Of a stretch of DNA of 64,000 nt, positions 38,501 to 45,607 are shown in pieces (positions within the stretch are counted from its first letter, which is position 1; the number at the start of each line of letters is the position of its first letter). This DNA comes from Ktedonobacter robiniae (GTDB taxonomy: Bacteria; Chloroflexota; Ktedonobacteria; Ktedonobacterales; Ktedonobacteraceae). The notes beneath the pieces were generated by a model, which worked only from the letters and a program-made list of their open reading frames with translations, searched no databases and was not told where the DNA came from. Location of the stretch: positions 25,327-89,326 of the forward strand of contig NZ_BNJG01000008.1 in assembly GCF_016587375.1 (NCBI RefSeq). The letters are read 5' to 3'. A program made the translations under genes and the position numbers.

Positions 38501-38691
38501 CTGGCTGTGCCTGTGACCTGTTCAAGGAGCGGAATCGCGCATAGCAAAAGCACCGCCGCGCTCATACCCAGGCACATCGTCAGGAGCAGTAATCTATTTG
38601 GGCGCCAGCTCCACCGCGCCAGGCTGAGAGCCAACAGTACACTCTGATACACGGAATAAATAGGAGGCCTGAGCCTGGATGTGAAGCGCAT
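35593..38691 (-). CDS. Large FtsX-type ABC transporter permease
   Basis: 1032 residues with two FtsX/MacB-like repeats. There is an N-terminal helix (LLLLTMCLGMSAAVLLLCAI), a ~280-residue extracytoplasmic domain, three clustered helices around 380-510, further helices near 540-640, a second external domain, and three C-terminal helices from about residue 885. No ATPase gene lies beside it, so the partner NBD must be elsewhere. The family moves lipoproteins, peptides or signals across the membrane. It is 34 bp downstream of ybaK on the same strand. Confidence 0.82.
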   Translation of the reverse strand: MRFTSRLRPPIYSVYQSVLLALSLARWSWRPNRLLLLTMCLGMSAAVLLLCAIPLLEQVTGTASLRQALRVSPENTRITISAEAQALSPQLLASMTSASTAPFKEHLAPYLTQDQSAQYRVNGFPLVTPTGPDHEDQLGFISTNIQQMRSHVHLLSGRFPSSQQHGEIEVLLTQESAALLRVSPGSIITTSVGYYTSVEAKEETPFSDTSYKRTTRLTLRVVGLIAANTSDIFWHGTSFLPTPLIPNYTRPLSFPLLLSSDALGAWCQEQFLQAQAADTTNSQPSSPEAFVFDSTVFAYWDLFIDPSRLSIDRYTSFREALRSTDLDFYNGVALHSYTLYNLPSPYLLDLSYSSPLVGTGPSVLNQLSTHITLSHVPVLIISLPTILLDLFFMSVLISLLIERQSSGIALLRSRGASSFQIICAFSLQGLVVSLIALIVGILLAPLVVSTITQPLLPSLAQDTTMILWRQPMVTLQSVIPYALLALLAGMGSMLFTLAQSLRLNVLTQRYESARVTQRPYWERFYLDAISAVIALVLYLIANYVFQLQGLLSDDTIYAIATPVALLAPFFFMLSILFCFLRFAPRGLNLLARLAHRGRTAPPMLALAQMTRSPGRPLQITLLLALASSFIMLTLIFNDSQQQRLTELARYESVADFSGSFVGKVTPSIISTYQTYNALPGVSSVSLGSEIVSFQDKSHSFHIRAVDAKTYARATYWSTQNSEQPLEALTRELARRRPAAGYPQVVPALVDTLGWEQLHLSPGKTFTLTSYDSGHAYTTTYEALARVNMIEGMYDSPSSTDQPARPALLVDYQTLAAYHSHTDKQPLPLTHAWLRTSDNPALLARLRAQLNGSNEVGLANLQDRRALLEALRTDPLTLDLLLLLALGTATALLLGLCGNILITWNSIHERQLSFAVLRALGTEPPLVARILIWEQGVIHLVALFFGVVFGLLFTFTLIPRLMISSTPVSNALGNITSLDFYMLQRTIQVQVQAPTSLAFAFLAFVLVCVLIIFLVTRHVLHLLPAQALRLNKD

Positions 38692-38725
38692 GATAGATAG
38701 TCCTTTATCATTTCTCTATGCGTAG

Positions 38726-39205
38726 TTATTTGACGTCAATAATCTCGCCGCCGGTCATCTCCTTCAAATCCTGGGGTGTGAGACGGAAGACGGCGTTGGG
38801 CGTGCCTGCCGCTGCCCAGATCTCTTGATACTGAAAGAGGTCGGCATCGATAAAGGTCTTGAGTGTAGAGGTGTGACCGATAGGCGCAACGCCCCCAATG
38901 GCGAACCCTGTGCGCTCGCGTACAAAATCGGCGTTGGGCTTCTCGATATCCTCACCGACAGCGGCTTTGAGACGCTTCTCATTAACGCGATTGGTACCAC
39001 TGGCAACAACGAGGATTGCCTGGTCGCTCTCCTTGCCCCGGAAAATAAGGGATTTGACGATCTGTCCTACGGTGGTACCAATAGAGTCCGCGGCCTCCTG
39101 CGCGGTGCGCGTGGAGCTGGGAAGTTCCAGGACCTGGCAATCAAAGCCACGCTCGCTGAGGATATCCTGTACACGTTGTGCGCTTGCACTCAATGTTTGC
39201 GTCAT
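38726..39205 (-). CDS. YbaK/EbsC-family aminoacyl-tRNA deacylase
   Basis: 159 residues typical of the INS/YbaK superfamily: STRTAQEAADSIGTTVGQIVKSLIF, the catalytic-type lysine context, VNEKRLKAAVG, and GVAPIGHTSTLKTFIDADLF. These proteins remove mischarged amino acids from tRNA in trans, often from tRNA(Pro). A GGAGAG site precedes the ATG. Confidence 0.9.
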   Translation of the reverse strand: MTQTLSASAQRVQDILSERGFDCQVLELPSSTRTAQEAADSIGTTVGQIVKSLIFRGKESDQAILVVASGTNRVNEKRLKAAVGEDIEKPNADFVRERTGFAIGGVAPIGHTSTLKTFIDADLFQYQEIWAAAGTPNAVFRLTPQDLKEMTGGEIIDVK

Positions 39206-39239
39206 GCGGTGAAACTCTCCTTTATTTCTATTTCAGTAG

Positions 39240-39286
39240 TTGTAAGTGTGATAGATTCTGGCTGCCAGAATCTATCACACTTACAA
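39240..39286. terminator. Hairpin downstream of the radical SAM gene
   Basis: A perfect 23-bp inverted repeat with a 1-base centre (TTGTAAGTGTGATAGA ... TCTATCACACTTACAA) lies 7 bases past the TAA at 39293 that ends the selenocysteine-extended reading frame. This placement supports the longer reading of that gene. No U-tract follows. Confidence 0.6.
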
Positions 39287-39292
39287 TCAAAA

Positions 39293-40735
39293 TTATAGGG
39301 CCAACTGGTCCTTGGTGGGCTCTGCTCAGCAGAACCAGGATTCGGTCAGGTGGGGGAGGATGTCGCGGGGGCCGTAGGCGCTGAGCGCCTGTGCAGGTGA
39401 GAAGTCTTGTCCCAGCATCGCGAGGGCCTGGGCCTTGACTTTAAAGAAGGTCTCGCTAGAATCGGTCTGGCAGTTCTCGCCCTGCGCGACAATGGCGGAG
39501 ACGCGTTCGTGTAGCTCGTCCATGCGTGGATCGGGATGTTGCCAGCGATAGGTATAGTTCTCGGCATCCAGGTCGCGTAACCAGCTTCGGCTCTCCTCCT
39601 GTGCCAGAAGCGCGGACCCCGGCGGGACGAGCAGGCGAATCGAGAGATGTACCGGGTCGAGATGCTCGATGGCGTGCTGCTGCTCAAAAAATTCAAGGAG
39701 TTCGATATAGCTCTCCAGCGTCTCCCAGGGGGAGAAGGGGAGCAGCGAGGGACGCAGCACGATATCAGCCTCCCGCGTCAGAGCAAAGGCGCGCCGCACG
39801 TCGGCAGCTGTATGTCCCTTATCGAGCCGCAGCAGTGCCGTATCATTGAGCGACTCCACGGCGGAGACGATGAAGGCACAGCCCAGTTCGCGCATCTCAG
39901 GCAGCAGTGATGCATGCTTGAGCAGGTGCTCAATCTTGATCGTGGCGTCGAAGGTTACCTCGGGGAACTCAGCGTGGAGTGCGCGAGCGATGCGTAGCGC
40001 GTGTGTGGGACCGTTCCAGAAATCGGGATCGCCAAAGGTGATGTGGCGCGCCCCCTGTTCTACTTGGGCGCGGATGTCGGCCAGGACAATTTGCTGGGAG
40101 ATAGCGAAGAAGCGTCCCTGGTAGACGGGTGTGACGGGGCAGTGCAGGCAGGTATGCTTGCAGCCACGTGTGCTCTCAGTATAGCCTACGATGCGTAGGT
40201 CATCTCCCCATTGCAGGCGCGCATAGCGGTCCAGGGTGGGAAGCTGGTGGCGCTGTGGTACCAGGAAGGGTGTGCGCGTAATCCAGGCTCCACTGGCATG
40301 TTCTCGTGTGCGTACGCCGGGAATAGCTGTGTCTTGCCCCTGCTCACAGGCCTGCACGAGGCGTAAGAGTGGCTCTTCATATTCGCCACCAATTGCCGCA
40401 TTGATGGCGCCCTGGAGCAGGTGATCAGCATTGAGCAGGGCATAGAGGCCGTAGAGGCAGATAAATGCCCCTGGATTGGCTGAGCGCACGCGGAGCGCCA
40501 CGGCCTCGCCCAGGCGCAGCGCCGTGTGCATGGGAACGGATATGGCGATAAAGCGGGCCTGCTGTATGGCCTCGTCGCTGAGCGTATCGATAGCGGTATC
40601 CACAGCGTGGGGCGCGAAGCCCTCCTGTTGCAGGATGGCGCTCAGCGAGGCGAGGTGGAAGGGCTGATGCCCCTGCTCATAGCAGGAGAGCAGCAGAATG
40701 GCCCCTGGTTGTCGCCAGTTTGATATTGCTGACAT
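39293..40735 (-). CDS. B12-binding radical SAM protein with predicted selenocysteine tail (C-U-A-E-P)
   Basis: A B12-binding-like N-terminal domain (~130 residues) precedes the radical SAM core with the [4Fe-4S] motif CKHTCLHC in STRGCKHTCLHCPV. The standard frame stops at TGA 39326-39328 after HLTESWFC, but translation through UGA gives WFC-U-AEPTKDQLAL and ends at TAA 39293-39295. I recall a radical SAM family defined by just such a CUAEP or CCAEP tail, where some members are selenoproteins and others have a second cysteine. A hairpin with GG in the loop follows the UGA. The chemistry is unknown. It lies 17 bp behind the tandem YggX gene, probably one operon. Confidence 0.85.
39296..39328 (-). 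promoter_or_regulatory. Putative bacterial SECIS hairpin after UGA
   Basis: Just after the UGA the mRNA can fold CCAA/UUGG around a 7-base loop beginning GGAC. A GG-bearing apical loop close behind UGA is the hallmark of bacterial SECIS elements, recognised by SelB. The loop starts about 14 bases after UGA, slightly closer than in the E. coli fdhF element, and the lower stem is weak, so the fold is plausible but not certain. Confidence 0.5.
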
Positions 40736-40752
40736 TGTTCCCTGTCGCTTCC

Positions 40753-41358
40753 TTACTTTTTGCGTGCCGCGCCACCGCCGCCGCCCTTACGGCTGGCGCC
40801 ACCTCCTCCTGCGCCTGCGCCGACCTCTTCAGGTGCCCAGCCCTCGGGCATGCGCGCATCCTTGCCGAAGAAGAAGTCCTCCATCTGCTCGCGCAGGATC
40901 TTGCGTGACTCGGGATCGGCCATGTTCAGGCCATAGTGGTTGATGATGAGCGTGCTTTGCGCAGGCCACATATCCCAGGCCTGTTTGGAGATACTCTCAT
41001 AAATGCGCTGCCCCAAGGGACCAGGGAAGGGTGGCTTATCCAGGCCGGGAAGCTCGCGTTGCAGCTTAGCACAGAAGACGATGTGCGGACCAGACTGCCC
41101 CGCTTGAGCGGGTTTGGCCTGCTCACTCTCGCCGAAGAAGAACTTCTCCATCTCCTGGCGCATGGCTTTGCGGGCCTGGGGATCAGCCATATTCAGACCC
41201 CGGTCGGCGATAATCTGCATACTGCGGTTGGGCCACATCTGCCATGCCTGCTGCGAGACGTTATCATAGATACGCTGCCCAAGCTCGCCTGGGAAGGGCG
41301 CTTTGTCCAGGCCAGGGAGTTCCTGCTTTAGTTTGACACAATAGACCATTCGTGGCAT
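40753..41358 (-). CDS. Tandem YggX-like iron-trafficking protein
   Basis: About 201 residues containing two copies of the ~80-residue YggX fold. Copy 1 has YCVKLKQELPGLDKAPFPGE, then GQRIYDNVSQQAWQMWPNRS and GLNMADPQARKAMRQEMEKF; copy 2 has FCAKLQRELPGLDKPPFPGP, then GQRIYESISKQAWDMWPAQS and GLNMADPESRKILREQMEDF. The tail is glycine-rich and ends in basic residues (GGGGASRKGGGGGAARKK). Single-domain YggX in proteobacteria is linked to Fe(II) handling and protection of Fe-S clusters; a duplicated form is unusual. Start 41358 follows AGGAG. It is 17 bp upstream of the radical SAM gene. Confidence 0.88.
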   Translation of the reverse strand: MPRMVYCVKLKQELPGLDKAPFPGELGQRIYDNVSQQAWQMWPNRSMQIIADRGLNMADPQARKAMRQEMEKFFFGESEQAKPAQAGQSGPHIVFCAKLQRELPGLDKPPFPGPLGQRIYESISKQAWDMWPAQSTLIINHYGLNMADPESRKILREQMEDFFFGKDARMPEGWAPEEVGAGAGGGGASRKGGGGGAARKK

Positions 41359-41392
41359 GATGAAAACTCCTGTTACGCACAAACGAGACTGA

Positions 41393-42373
41393 ATGATATT
41401 GAGATACTACAAGATGCAATCGACTATGTCAAATAGCTTTGAGCAGGGAACGGCGCCGCGTGTGCTCTTTTTCGGTATGCGCGGAACGTTCTCGGCTCTG
41501 GCGCTAAACGCGCTGCTGGAGGCGGGAATCGACGTCTGCGCCGTGGTGCTACCTATCAATGCCGTCCCTGGGAGAGCCACACCCGCCATTACGCGCTATG
41601 AAAATCCGCTACCGATACGTACTATGCTGCCGCTCGCGCATACTTCGCTACATACCAATATTGTACAAATAGCAGCGAAACGACACCTACCACTCTGGCA
41701 GGTGAGCCGCTTAAATGACTCTACGACCCACGCCATCCTCGCGGACTATGAACCCGACCTGGCCTGTGTCGCCTGCTTCTCTCGCCTGATTCCCGCGCGC
41801 ATCTTGGACCTGCCCCGCCTTGGCTGCCTCAATGTCCATCCCTCGCTCTTGCCCGCCAACCGGGGACCCGAGCCGCTCTTCTGGACCTTTCGCGAGCACA
41901 AGCACGAGACCGGCGTCACCATTCACCTCATGGACAGAGGACTGGATAGTGGTCCCATCGTGCTGCAAGAGCGTATCGCGGTCCCTGATGGTATGAGCTA
42001 TGGGGAGCTAGAGACGCGCTGCGCTGAGCGTGGCGGCGTTCTCCTCGCCCAGGCCGCCTGGCAGCTCTACCGCGACGAGGCTCAGATCACCGAACAAGAC
42101 GAGGCACGCAGTAGCTATCACTCCTTCCCAGCATATGAGGATCTCGCCATTCCCGTTGACCAGTGGGATGCGCGGGAGATCTACAACTTCATTCGTGGCG
42201 TCGGCCACTGGGAGTCCCCCCTCCATATAGAGGCCCCCGATAGCGAAATGGATATACTCGAAGTGCGCAACTGCTATGAGTATAGCCTCGAACCGCTAGA
42301 GGACACGCGCCGTATCATCCACGAAGGCGACAGCTTCATAGTGCGCTGCAAACAGGGCTGGGTAAGCGTCTAA
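41393..42373 (+). CDS. Formyltransferase-family protein (Fmt-like)
   Basis: About 320 residues. The hydrolase/formyltransferase core has the catalytic Asn and His in GCLNVHPSLLPANRGPEP and the Asp in HLMDRGLDSGPIVLQE, with the usual C-terminal barrel-like part. It would use 10-formyl-tetrahydrofolate. Fmt normally sits near def; here it is divergent from the YggX/radical SAM genes, so a non-tRNA substrate is quite possible. The start may be 41393, 41414 or 41426; no ribosome site decides it. Confidence 0.85.
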   Translation: MILRYYKMQSTMSNSFEQGTAPRVLFFGMRGTFSALALNALLEAGIDVCAVVLPINAVPGRATPAITRYENPLPIRTMLPLAHTSLHTNIVQIAAKRHLPLWQVSRLNDSTTHAILADYEPDLACVACFSRLIPARILDLPRLGCLNVHPSLLPANRGPEPLFWTFREHKHETGVTIHLMDRGLDSGPIVLQERIAVPDGMSYGELETRCAERGGVLLAQAAWQLYRDEAQITEQDEARSSYHSFPAYEDLAIPVDQWDAREIYNFIRGVGHWESPLHIEAPDSEMDILEVRNCYEYSLEPLEDTRRIIHEGDSFIVRCKQGWVSV

Positions 42374-42520
42374 TAAGGTGAAGTGGAATGGCTCTGGTCG
42401 CCGCAGGCGCGAGAAGTCAAATAGAGAAGGAGCGTAAGAGTGAGCTAGCATGAGGCACATACCTGGAGCTACCTTTGTGGTATGCTTGCTGTAGAGTACA
42501 AACAAAGGACGGACCCTTGC

Positions 42521-43126
42521 ATGCGACAATCACTCGCTCTAAAGTCTGGCTGGTTTACTGTTCAGGCTCGCACGACTATACAGGCGCCAGTCGAGCGTGT
42601 CTGGTCGATTCTGACCGACCTTGAAAAATATCGCGAATGGAATAGCTTTGTCCCCTCTATGCTATCCGACTTCCAGGTCGGCTCACTGCTGACGATGCGT
42701 GTGCAGATGCGCGAAAACTTTATGACCACCAGTGTCGAGACGATTACTGCCATCGAGCCAGAGCACCTCCTGGCCTGGAAGACACGCCCGCCCGCCTGGC
42801 TTTTGCATGGTGAACGCTTCCAGGAACTCAAACCCATCGATACCGGGATCACCGAATATTTTACCTATGAAACGTTTACAGGCCTCTTTGCTCCCGTGCT
42901 CCAGTTTATGTACGCACGCGACTTACAGCATGGCTTCGACGCCGTGGCACGGGACCTGAAGGTGCGTGCCGAAACAGTAGAGAGACGAAATAGCGTAAAT
43001 GAGATGTACAGTGGGAGAGCAGATCAAGCAGGACGGATCGGCAAGCCAGGGAAACAATCTCGTTTCCCTGGTATATACTTCAGGCTCAGTATTCCGATGA
43101 ACTTGCCTGCTGTGCCCGACTGGTAA
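42521..43126 (+). CDS. SRPBCC (START-like) family protein
   Basis: About 201 residues; residues ~15-150 form the helix-grip fold (QARTTIQAPVERVWSILTDL, KYREWNSFVPSM). The last ~45 residues (from VERRNSVNEMYSGR) look unlike the family and run into the 3' end of the convergent SRPBCC gene, overlapping it by 41 bp, so the natural stop may have been lost. Start 42521 is favoured by AAAGGA upstream. It binds a hydrophobic ligand or lipid; which one is unknown. Confidence 0.8.
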   Translation: MRQSLALKSGWFTVQARTTIQAPVERVWSILTDLEKYREWNSFVPSMLSDFQVGSLLTMRVQMRENFMTTSVETITAIEPEHLLAWKTRPPAWLLHGERFQELKPIDTGITEYFTYETFTGLFAPVLQFMYARDLQHGFDAVARDLKVRAETVERRNSVNEMYSGRADQAGRIGKPGKQSRFPGIYFRLSIPMNLPAVPDW

Positions 43127-43547
43127 GGAGGGACTTGAGGGATTCGGCATTCTGCGGCTGTGACTTCTTCATCTCTTGTCGCATGAAGAATTCCGCGACC
43201 TTTGGAACATTGCCTACCTCGACCGTGATCGTCAGGCGGCAGCTTCCTGCGGAGAGCGGCTCGATGAGATAGCTCTCGCGGAACGGATTGCTCGCCCCGT
43301 CAGGGGTAGTCAGGACCAGCATGCGATCTTGCTCAAACTCAGTGACGCTCATCGTCTTCTCGCTCTTGAAACCAGAGAACTTGCCCACTTCGTAGTAACT
43401 GGTTCCCAGGTGAGCGGGACCAGCAGGAGTCACACGGACCTCAATGAGGCCTTGAATCCAGGAGGTCCGTGCCTCCAGATCGGTCAGCAGCGCGAAGACG
43501 GAAGCTGGCGCGTAGTCAAATGTATCAATATATTCAAAAGTTACCAT
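43086..43547 (-). CDS. SRPBCC (START-like) family protein
   Basis: About 153 residues of the polyketide-cyclase/START fold: EYIDTFDYAPASVFALLTDL, ARTSWIQGLIEVRV, then PFRESYLIEPLSAGSCRLTITVEV. Start 43547 follows AAGGAAAATAAC. Convergent with the other SRPBCC gene and co-directional with the FAD monooxygenase 63 bp upstream, so probably part of that operon. Confidence 0.85.
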   Translation of the reverse strand: MVTFEYIDTFDYAPASVFALLTDLEARTSWIQGLIEVRVTPAGPAHLGTSYYEVGKFSGFKSEKTMSVTEFEQDRMLVLTTPDGASNPFRESYLIEPLSAGSCRLTITVEVGNVPKVAEFFMRQEMKKSQPQNAESLKSLLTSRAQQASSSEY

Positions 43548-43610
43548 GTTATTTTCCTTTTTTCTGTTTGCGATCACTCTTTGCGATGAACGAATTCTTT
43601 CTGTATTTGA

Positions 43611-45251
43611 TCAACGAGAGAGAAGCGTGAAGAGAGCCTGAGTCAAGGTCTGCCACGCTTCTTGCGCGTTTTCATTCGCGCCCTTGCTTCGCCACCCAAT
43701 AAAGCCATCGGGGCGGATGAGTACCGCTCCAGAATTGGTGATCCCATAGGCCTCACAGAACCTGTTCTCCGTGTCGATGAGATCGCCTGCTTCGTCACCA
43801 ATCTGATAGCAGGAAAGCTCAAGATGGAGAGTCTCTTTTGCGTGCTGAGCAGCCTCTTTCCAATGGTGCCCATTGGGGCCTGCGAGCAGGATAAAGTGGG
43901 AATCGATCAGGTCCAGCGTCGAGATCGGCTCGTCCGCTTGTTCGAGCACGAGATGGGCGGCATGAGTTCCTGGCTGTCCTTGCCACTCCTCCGGGCGTCG
44001 GGCCAGGGGGAGATGCTCATCACCCTCTTCTCGCGCGAATGCTCCCGTGCCGTAACGATAGCCCGTATTGACATCTCTGATACTCACGGTAATTCCGGCT
44101 GAGCCCTCGCCCTGACGCTGCTGGGAAAGGAGCGCCATCTGCTCTGCGGTATAGTCTGCCACCGGGCGGCGCTCCGCGTCATACGATGCGAGCAACGCCT
44201 CGCCCGCCTCCCCACGCAGGACGGCCGCCAGTTTCCAGGCCAGATTGTGCGCCTCTGCGATGCCGGTATTCCCTCCCAAACCGCCGCTGGGTGGTTGGGT
44301 GCGTGCGGCATCACCTACCAGGAAGATCCGACCCTGCTGCCACTGATCAGCCACAAGCGCGTTCATCTCCCATGTCAACCTGGCTTTGAGCGTGATCTTC
44401 AGATCCGGGATTCCGGCCGCCGCCTGAATCAGGTGGAGACAGCGCTCTTCAGGATAGTCGGCAAGCGTCTCTTCCTCCGGGTCATAACCCACATCCAGCC
44501 TGAAGAGGTCTCCTCGCCCCGCAGAGCCTGGATAGGGAACAAACGATCCAATCGCGACTTGCTCGTTACTGAGGAAACACATCGCCGCCTGCCGCTCATG
44601 GAAGATCTTCATCAGATCCGCTTCAAAGATCAGGCTGACGAAATGCCCCATGCTGCCGGTGCCATGCTGACTGATGCCAAGCTGCTTGCGAATCGCGCTC
44701 TGGCTGCCATCAGCGGCCACCAGATACTGTGCGCGAACTGTGCGGATGCGCTGGCTGGCGCGCTCGCGGATTGTAGCAGTGACGCCCTCTTCGTCCTGCT
44801 CGAACGCGACCAGTTCGGTTCCAAAGCGCAGATCCCCACCGAGCTGTTCAGCCCGCGTGCGCAGCACTGGCTCTAGCAGATCTTGAGCAATGGCGCTGCC
44901 GCGTACGGGGCTGCTGGCATCGATGAACAACGAGTCGACCTCTTCCTGGAAACAGTCAAACTGTTGACCCACCAGGCTCTCGACTAGGAGCACCTGATTG
45001 CCCTGAGGGATAGGTGGTTCGACTCGGCGAATAGCCTCCTCAATGCCAAGAGAACGGAACAGTTCCATTGTGCGCGGGGTAAAGCCCATGGCACGCGGAT
45101 GGATCGCGGTCCCCGGATGGCGTTCGACCAGCATCGAGGAACTGCCGTGCCAGCTCAGGAAGAGGGAGGCTGACAGGCCCACCAGACCACCTCCCACAAT
45201 CAGCATGGGCGTGGTTTCATCAACGTTGGGATGAGGTGATGGCATATTCAT
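43611..45251 (-). CDS. FAD-dependent aromatic monooxygenase (PHBH class A)
   Basis: 546 residues. FAD motifs: IVGGGLVGLSASLFLSWHG near the start, YLVAADGSQSAIRKQLG, and FLVGDAARTQPPSGGLGGNT. The C-terminal ~150 residues form a thioredoxin-like domain as in phenol hydroxylase/RdmE-type enzymes. It hydroxylates an aromatic or polyketide substrate with NAD(P)H and O2. Its ATG overlaps the stop of the upstream KGYLDP gene by 4 bp (ATGA), so it is translationally coupled to it. Confidence 0.9.
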   Translation of the reverse strand: MNMPSPHPNVDETTPMLIVGGGLVGLSASLFLSWHGSSSMLVERHPGTAIHPRAMGFTPRTMELFRSLGIEEAIRRVEPPIPQGNQVLLVESLVGQQFDCFQEEVDSLFIDASSPVRGSAIAQDLLEPVLRTRAEQLGGDLRFGTELVAFEQDEEGVTATIRERASQRIRTVRAQYLVAADGSQSAIRKQLGISQHGTGSMGHFVSLIFEADLMKIFHERQAAMCFLSNEQVAIGSFVPYPGSAGRGDLFRLDVGYDPEEETLADYPEERCLHLIQAAAGIPDLKITLKARLTWEMNALVADQWQQGRIFLVGDAARTQPPSGGLGGNTGIAEAHNLAWKLAAVLRGEAGEALLASYDAERRPVADYTAEQMALLSQQRQGEGSAGITVSIRDVNTGYRYGTGAFAREEGDEHLPLARRPEEWQGQPGTHAAHLVLEQADEPISTLDLIDSHFILLAGPNGHHWKEAAQHAKETLHLELSCYQIGDEAGDLIDTENRFCEAYGITNSGAVLIRPDGFIGWRSKGANENAQEAWQTLTQALFTLLSR

Positions 45252-45505
45252 TTCCGCTCCTTCTTTTTGTTTTCACCCAGAAAAAAGAGAGACTCCTCGC
45301 CCTGGGACGCTTCATCTGTCTGTAGAGAAAGCAGGCTCAGATTCAAACGGCGCAGGGTCACCAGCACCCCATGTAGCGCTGCCTGGTCGGGCAGCGTGCC
45401 AGTGAGCAGGGTTGTACCAGAGGCTTGCTGAAGAATAATTAATCCTCCCAGCCATTCTTGCCAGGACGGGTCCAGATATCCTTTGAGGTGAATGCGACAA
45501 CGCAT
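45248..45505 (-). CDS. KGYLDP-domain small protein
   Basis: 85 residues. MRCRIHLKGYLDPSWQEWLGG and TGTLPDQAALHGVLVTLRRLNL match the N-terminal domain of the fusion at 165-917. No catalytic motif is visible; the length and alternating pattern suggest a small alpha/beta fold. AGAGGAG precedes the ATG. It sits between a LuxR regulator and the FAD monooxygenase, to which it is coupled by a 4-bp overlap. I recall similar small proteins in actinobacteria and Ktedonobacteria, without assigned function. Confidence 0.75.
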   Translation of the reverse strand: MRCRIHLKGYLDPSWQEWLGGLIILQQASGTTLLTGTLPDQAALHGVLVTLRRLNLSLLSLQTDEASQGEESLFFLGENKKKERK

Positions 45506-45607
45506 CTCTTGTCTCCTCTCTGTTCCGCTTGGTTTTTCTGAGCAAGAGTGTAAAGCACAACAGGGTGATTGGGCATCATTCGATTGGGTGATTGTGAGGA
45601 AGGAAGG

